Made by a program: the position numbers and the translations under genes. From Marinobacter litoralis (GTDB lineage Bacteria; Pseudomonadota; Gammaproteobacteria; Pseudomonadales; Oleiphilaceae): a DNA stretch of 64,000 bases. Below the pieces are notes generated by a model. The model was not told the origin of the DNA and ran no database searches. It saw nothing but the letters and a program-made list of their open reading frames with translations. Below are positions 59,605-64,000 of the stretch, one piece after another. Each line of letters opens with the position of its first letter. Within the stretch, counting starts at the first letter, position 1. Where the stretch lies: NCBI RefSeq assembly GCF_016427555.1, contig NZ_JAELVS010000006.1, positions 115,555-179,554 on the forward strand, given 5' to 3'.

Positions 59605-60566
59605 ACGCTCTCCCGCAGACTGATATCACCCGCCATCACCGATACCCGACCCGCTTCGGTATCCAGCTGATAGTTACCACCCGAATCCACTCCTGCACCA
59701 ACCCCGGCAAGTGTTCCGTCTTTTGCGCATAACGCCTTACCGAGAAAGATGTCATGCCTCTGCCACTCATCTCTGAACGCTGAAAAACCACCATTCCGGA
59801 ATTGCGTCATCACGCTGGCCACCTCATTAATCACCGAAGCGGCTATTTCGTTACGAACCCAAACCTGATCCGGCCAGTGCCTGGCGAGACTGGTCCAAGG
59901 CTGATCGACATCCGCTGCCTCAGTCATGTGGACGTTAATTCCGAGCCCGGCAATCACCTGAACCTGCCCTTCCTGTAACTCACCCTGTATCTCAACCAAA
60001 ATCCCGCCAAATTTCTTTCCGCCTGCATAAAGATCATTTGGCCATTTCAATCCCGCGCCCTTTACTCCCAAAACATTTAGCGCTCTGACCACTGCCACAC
60101 CCAGCACCAAACTCAGCCCGCTCAGGCCTTCGAACCCACCCCGAAGCGTCAGCCCCATGCTCATATACAAATTCTGGCCTTTGGGGCTGGACCAGTTGCG
60201 GCCCCGCCGGCCACGTCCCTCAGTTTGGGCATCGGCCAATACCACCGGCATTGCCAATCCGGGTGCCGACAACTTTCGCGCAACTTCGGCATTTGTCGAG
60301 TCGACTTCCTTCAACACCACCAGGTCCACATCGGCGGAGTCTACTTTCACCAAGTTATCGGTGATTTTGTGCTGATCCAGTAAGTCGAGCGCGGTCACTA
60401 GCTGATACCCCTGGCCACGGATCGTTCTCACTTCAATGCCTTCGGCCACTACTTTTCGGATCTGTTTCCAAACCGCCGTGCGCGAAACCCCTAACTGTTG
60501 GGCTAGCGACTCGCCGGAGTGAACGCGATGGTCGCCGAGTAGGTCTAACAAGGTATTGGGTTTCAT
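59601..60566 (-). CDS. birA: Bifunctional biotin ligase/biotin operon repressor BirA
   Basis: A 321-residue protein. The N-terminal winged helix (about 1-62; GESLAQQLGVSRTAVWKQI) is for operator binding. The central catalytic domain has STN, the biotin/AMP loop GRGRRGR near 116, LKWPNDL and GGILVEIQ, and GLGINV. A C-terminal SH3-like domain follows. It makes biotinyl-AMP and attaches biotin to the acetyl-CoA carboxylase carrier protein. Length equals E. coli BirA. It starts the birA-coaX-SPOR unit just after a strong terminator. Confidence 0.96.
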   Translation of the reverse strand: MKPNTLLDLLGDHRVHSGESLAQQLGVSRTAVWKQIRKVVAEGIEVRTIRGQGYQLVTALDLLDQHKITDNLVKVDSADVDLVVLKEVDSTNAEVARKLSAPGLAMPVVLADAQTEGRGRRGRNWSSPKGQNLYMSMGLTLRGGFEGLSGLSLVLGVAVVRALNVLGVKGAGLKWPNDLYAGGKKFGGILVEIQGELQEGQVQVIAGLGINVHMTEAADVDQPWTSLARHWPDQVWVRNEIAASVINEVASVMTQFRNGGFSAFRDEWQRHDIFLGKALCAKDGTLAGVGAGVDSGGNYQLDTEAGRVSVMAGDISLRESV

Positions 60567-60618
60567 TCAATTGCTTCCAGACAAGAAATGACTGTGCAGG
60601 ATTAAACAACAGGATGCG

Positions 60619-60654
60619 CAAAAAAACAAAAGGGCAGCGTATTTGCTGCCCTTT
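60619..60654 (-). terminator. Terminator after the exported-protein operon
   Basis: A 10-bp stem, AAAGGGCAGC / GCTGCCCTTT with a six-base loop, is followed on the minus strand by TTTTGTTTTTTTTG. It ends the 60673-63333 operon and insulates birA. Confidence 0.92.
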
Positions 60655-60672
60655 CGGAATTTTGTTTAGTAT

Positions 60673-62320
60673 CTAGGGAATGGGCGTTGCCGTCAGGTTC
60701 GCTCGGATATCGAAGTTCTGGAGTTTCGCCCCATAGAGTCCTGTGCGAGCGCCACCGTTGTGGTGAATGAGGTCAACATTATTGATCGTCAGCTCTTTGA
60801 AGCGGCTCTGTGCCTTTACTGCAAAACCTAGAGGTCTATTGGCCTTATCAGCCGCCGTCGGCTGAGCGACGTATCGATACCCCTGCGATGCGCCGGGGTC
60901 CATAATCTTCTCGTCGCCTCGGTTACCGATAACGCCAAGGGAATCGGGACCGTCCTGTTTTTTCGTAACCTTCGTCTGGTGAACATCAACCGCAAGGTCT
61001 GTCTGGATTCCGTAGGCGTTTTCTTCAATGCCGTCGCCATTGAAATCACCACCATCACCCGTGTGGATATCGTTAAAATACAAACCTGTGCCGGAACCGT
61101 TTACAGCCTTTCCTTGCCCGTCTCGGGTACGATTTGTTTCCCAGAGCAAGGCATTCCTTTTATCAGGCCCCTCTGCCCGTGCGAGCACCTTCTTCATGCC
61201 GACAGACACACCCTCCGAACCGCGTTCCTCCCAGTTGCCGCCTGACGCATCACACGCGGTCGATGTGGCGCCAGATCCACCCACGCAGACACTTCCAGCC
61301 CCTCCCGGAGCAATGACTATCGAACTCCCCTTTTCGTAACTTTGCAGACGTACCCGACCAAAACTTGCGCCGGCATCTGCGGTTCCAACACGAACATCAC
61401 CAATGTCCATGGTACTCCAGGCCTCTCCGGTTTCTATGACAAGCCCCTGTTCGGACATATCGACGGTCATATCTCTTACATGCCCTTCATAGGTCACATC
61501 CGTTAGCCAAAGACCTTTCTGAGCGGTTTCTCCAGCCCCCTCGTCATAGGGAGCGGCAATCACAGCGGCCTTGCCGTTTCGGATGTAGATGTCCGAGTTG
61601 ACTGTCAACCCGTCACCGGATGCCCCGCCCGCAGCGAGTGTAATATGCCCATCCATTTCAAATTCGTAGGCAGGGTATACGCCAAGCGCAAGGAGCAGCT
61701 CTGTGCCGCCCTGAAGAGGCGCATCCTCGCCCCCCACCCTCAGGCCATTAATTCGGTATCCAGCTTTCAGGCCATCAAACCCGACCCTCAACCCATCGTA
61801 AAACTGGGTGCCGTTTTTAATTTCTTCTCGAGTCACGTTTACGGTGACATCCCCCTGCCCCCACGATTGAAGGCCACTTACGTATACCTGGTTACCATCC
61901 TCTGTGTAGCCCAGATCCAGGCCACTCAGACTCCACTGTGCAGCGATCCTTAAGCCTTGCGGGCCAGCATCAGGGTGACCTCCTCCCTGCAAGTAGAATG
62001 CATTGGTGTAGGCTTTCCCGTTAAAGGTACGATCCTCAAACACAAAACGCAGGTTAACCGAACCGAACCGGTTGCCACCTGCCTCCGCCTGTCTTCTACA
62101 AGGTAAGTCAGGTTCAAAGCCCCGGCCGAGCTGACATCAAAAGCCGCCTTGTGGAAAGCTCCATTTCCGGCGTGATGCCACTTTGCCCCTGAACCCGGGA
62201 CAACGCCGCATCGTCCAGCGACTGCATATCTGCCCTTACCAGTCCGGATACCAACACCACGGGCCCCGCCATAAGCAGCCATCGGCAGATCAAAGGAGTC
62301 GTTCTTGAGATAGTCGTCAT
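60673..62320 (-). pseudogene. Exported beta-rich protein of unknown function, broken by two frameshifts
   Basis: Three frames together make one protein of about 549 residues. Frame 1 from ATG 62320 gives a signal peptide (about 30 residues, ending SGLVRA), then MQSLDDAALSRVQGQSGIT. Near 62143 the homologous reading moves to a second frame (KAAFDVSSAGALNLTYLVED), and near 62090 to a third (GGNRFGSVNLRF onwards), which runs to the stop at 60673. Both shifts look like loss of one base. The long third part is Gly/Asp-rich beta sequence with a DFNGDGIEEN loop resembling a calcium-binding EF-hand-like turn. The upstream gene shares the LDD-x-x-LS-x-V-x-G start; I think both belong to the poorly described DUF6160-like exported proteins. 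Sequencing error is an alternative to real decay. Confidence 0.65.
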
Positions 62321-62334
62321 GCCACAACCTCGGT

Positions 62335-63333
62335 CTATGGATTTCCGTGGGGGAAGACAAGCAGATTACCTTGCATGACTATATCGCCTCGCATTTCCGC
62401 GGCGAAGATCGTCGTCTGCTGGAAACCGGGGTCCGTAGGCCGCGCGGTACTGCTGGTTGCCGGATCGCTGTCGGCGCGCTGACCGCTCTCGCCGATCGTT
62501 CCAGCAGCAGGAATTGCAATCGGATCAACTTCAAGGAGAAAGTTACCCGTTCCATCCACATCAAAAAACGCCGGCTGTAGGCTATTGCCAATAGGAAGCT
62601 CCATGACGAAATCAGACATTGTGATTCTGGAACTGCATGCGCTGCCGTCTTGGGAACAGGCGTTGATTGAGACTTCCGGCGAATAGAGATTCAATCGGAA
62701 TTGGCCGGCCATCTGTCGACGCTGGTCATCGCCCCAAAGACGAATATAGCTACCATCAACGACCGCGCTGCGGGCATGAATGTTGAGGTTTGGCGAACGG
62801 TCGTTTCCGACAGCAACGTTCATCTGGACGCCTATGTCCGCTCGCTCCCCCCTCCAGGTATCTGTTGCGGGCCGACTGGAACACTGACCGGAACCGGCAA
62901 CAGCGGAGGTTGAAAGGCAGTCAAAGCCTTCAGTGGCCGACATCAGCGCTGGCGCTGCCAGCTCAAGAATTGCTGTAGCAGGGACACCGATGTTGTCTCC
63001 ATCGACCACATCAATGCCCCAGGGATTGTTGAGACGCCCGAGGTTTACCGGCGTCAGTTGTTCACCATAATTACTCCCTGCTCCGGCGATATAGAGATGA
63101 TTGACGGTTATATCAACATCTTGGCCATCACTGCTTTTAATACCGGTAAGCCGGAAGACTCTGGCCTGATCACCATTGACATCTGGCTTGTCGGTACCGT
63201 GTGAAAATAAAAAGCTGTCGAGCACTAGCCCGATACCCACACCATCGACTTCCGACAACTCGTTGTCATCCAATATCTTCAGTTCGGCTAATGAGGGTAT
63301 ACACCACACGACGGCGATAAACAGGCACAGCAT
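62335..63333 (-). CDS. Exported protein of unknown function with LDDxELSxVxG start
   Basis: A 332-residue protein with a short signal peptide (MLCLFIAVVWCIPSLA), then ELKILDDNELSEVDGVGIG, matching the start of the mature part of its downstream neighbour. The rest is beta-rich, with repeated short strands (VDITVNHLYIAGAG, NLNIHARSAVVDGSYIRLWG) and four cysteines in pairs (FDCL/GQCS and NACS/SACS) that could form disulphides in the periplasm or outside. There are no membrane helices or catalytic motif. It lies 14 bases before the frameshifted gene and is surely cotranscribed with it. The ATG has AAAGG nine bases before. No function is proposed; a surface or secreted structural role is a guess. 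Confidence 0.75.
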   Translation of the reverse strand: MLCLFIAVVWCIPSLAELKILDDNELSEVDGVGIGLVLDSFLFSHGTDKPDVNGDQARVFRLTGIKSSDGQDVDITVNHLYIAGAGSNYGEQLTPVNLGRLNNPWGIDVVDGDNIGVPATAILELAAPALMSATEGFDCLSTSAVAGSGQCSSRPATDTWRGERADIGVQMNVAVGNDRSPNLNIHARSAVVDGSYIRLWGDDQRRQMAGQFRLNLYSPEVSINACSQDGSACSSRITMSDFVMELPIGNSLQPAFFDVDGTGNFLLEVDPIAIPAAGTIGESGQRADSDPATSSTARPTDPGFQQTTIFAAEMRGDIVMQGNLLVFPHGNP

Positions 63334-63380
63334 CCTCGAAAACCTTTAGCCCTTTAAGGCGAGAGGGGTTCGCGCATTCA

Positions 63381-63623
63381 TCAGAACAGACCTCGGCCAC
63401 GATCAATATATTCGGAACGCAAGCGCGGAATGCCATCGAATGCCTGCTCAAGGTTAAGAACCGTGGCGCCGTTAGGAATGTTAAATAAGGCGCCCTGTGT
63501 TGCCCGAACGAAGTCTTCCGGAGAAAGGTTTTGCTTTTTTACGTCTTTCAGCCATTCGAGGTCTTTGGTCTGAAGAAAGTTTGGAAACAGCGCTTGAGAA
63601 GTTAGAAGGCCGCAAACCAGATA
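63381..63623 (-). pseudogene. C-terminal remnant of an unidentified protein
   Basis: An 80-codon open stretch with no ATG or GTG and only a late TTG. From about residue 15 it has natural protein composition (FLQTKDLEWLKDVKKQNL, FVRATQGALFNIPNGATVL, FDGIPRLRSEYIDRGRGLF), ending in a TGA at 63381. The start is missing, and a receiver-domain fragment on the other strand begins inside its upper end, so it looks like the tail of a gene cut off by a rearrangement. I do not recognise the family. Confidence 0.5.
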
Positions 63624-63715
63624 TCATACTCGCCGACTACCAGTTGGATGACAACTGAAACGGCCTTGACGCTATGGATAGTGTCCGAGTGGAGTTGGGT
63701 AACGGGATCCCGGGC
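63569..63715 (+). pseudogene. Fragment of a response-regulator receiver domain with in-frame stop
   Basis: Translation gives EESLETALEKLEGRKPDIILADYQLDDN, then TGA at 63656, then NGLDAMDSVRVELGNGIPG in the same frame. P-D-I-I-L-A-D-Y-x-L-D-D with N-G-L-D-A-M is the phospho-acceptor region of receiver domains fused to hybrid sensor kinases. A GGA to TGA change would explain the stop. Sequence before and after is unrelated, so both ends are missing. It is a gene fossil. Confidence 0.6.
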
Positions 63716-63963
63716 AAAAACAAGCAAAGTAACAGAGCAGTGCCTACTCGATTACGGAGAATATTCTATACACGTCTCAAATTGGCGCGAGGGCACGCAC
63801 TGTTTATCGAACACCCGTCAGCGGCGTTAACCATTCGCGCGCGCCTGCTTGGTCGCGCCGTACGCCTAACATCCAGCAACGCACTAACATAGCGATGGCC
63901 GTTTTAACGATCAAGAAGTTGCTGCAGCAGATGATAAAGGCAAGGTTTTAAAGTATCAGAAAC
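63716..63963. other. Non-coding or decayed stretch
   Basis: No convincing gene is seen. Two short open frames on the plus strand (ending near 63830 and 63892) have no recognisable motif and no ribosome sites. They may continue the decayed receiver-kinase sequence out of frame. Confidence 0.4.
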
Positions 63964-63964
63964 G

Positions 63965-64000
63965 AAAAAAACCCCGATAGCGTAGCTATCGGGGGTTTTA
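63965..64000 (-). terminator. Intrinsic terminator at the window edge
   Basis: The stem CCCCGATAGC / GCTATCGGGG with a GTA loop (63972-63994) is flanked by seven A residues on the left and TTTTA on the right. On the minus strand it runs into seven T residues, so it probably ends a gene to the right of the window; it could work both ways. Confidence 0.8.

Noticed and set aside
63648..63892. Two short plus-strand open frames near the right end
   Set aside because: They have no motif, no ribosome site and unnatural composition. The only recognisable coding trace there is the receiver-domain fragment in a partly different frame.
63866..63900. An integron attC-like GCCTAAC motif near the right end
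   Set aside because: No matching GTTRRRY core at a suitable distance and no cassette-like gene or integrase. One heptamer is expected by chance.

Overview
The window is a core chromosomal segment of a gammaproteobacterium, most likely Marinobacter or a close relative. The basis is the protein sequences I recognise (IlvE, RpsE, EF-Tu, RpoB) and the gene order. birA-coaX-SPOR gene-tRNAs-tufB-tRNA-Trp-secE-nusG-rplKAJL-rpoBC-rpsLG-fusA-tufA-S10-spc-alpha, then uvrA, a YajR-type transporter and ssb, is also the order known from Pseudomonas. The genus is an inference; no 16S gene is present.

Layout. 1-2734 is the end of a lipopolysaccharide/outer-core cluster: a GT9 glycosyltransferase fragment, an O-antigen ligase-like membrane protein and a GT8 glycosyltransferase. 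2801-7197 holds a DUF6165 gene, ilvE and glnE on the minus strand. 7278-13650 holds a K+ channel, mgtE, a CYTH phosphatase, a porin, dtd and a prolyl iminopeptidase. 13833-20930 is the nitrogen-control block: typA, then divergently glnA, a DUF4124 gene, glnL (ntrB) and glnG (ntrC). A sigma-54 promoter lies upstream of glnA, with NtrC-type 17-bp sites upstream of glnA, just after its stop codon, and in tandem before glnL. 21012-25978 is ssb, a YajR-like MFS transporter and uvrA.

26196-58203 is one long minus-strand block of translation, transcription and secretion genes, read from right to left: four tRNAs, tufB, tRNA-Trp, secE, nusG, rplKAJL, rpoBC, rpsL-rpsG-fusA-tufA, the S10 operon (rpsJ to rpsQ), the spc operon (rplN to rpmJ) and the alpha operon (rpsM to rplQ). 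Visible control elements are a promoter before the tRNAs that overlaps the previous gene, a terminator between nusG and rplK, a structured rplJ leader, an attenuator-like hairpin between rplL and rpoB, and sigma-70 promoters before rpsL, rpsJ and rpsM. Each of these last three has its -35 hexamer in or touching an inverted repeat. The two tuf genes are identical over about 1.17 kb and diverge abruptly at both ends.

58235-60566 is a SPOR-type protein, coaX and birA, translationally coupled. 60673-63333 is a two-gene operon of exported proteins of unknown function that share an N-terminal LDD-x-x-LS-x-V-x-G motif; the second gene carries two frameshifts. 63381-63715 contains two gene fossils facing each other: the C-terminal end of an unidentified protein and a fragment of a response-regulator receiver domain with an in-frame stop. 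This is the clearest sign of rearrangement in the window. I saw no CRISPR array, prophage, transposase gene or restriction system. The least described material is the exported pair with its fossils and a 93-bp inverted-repeat element between uvrA and rplQ.
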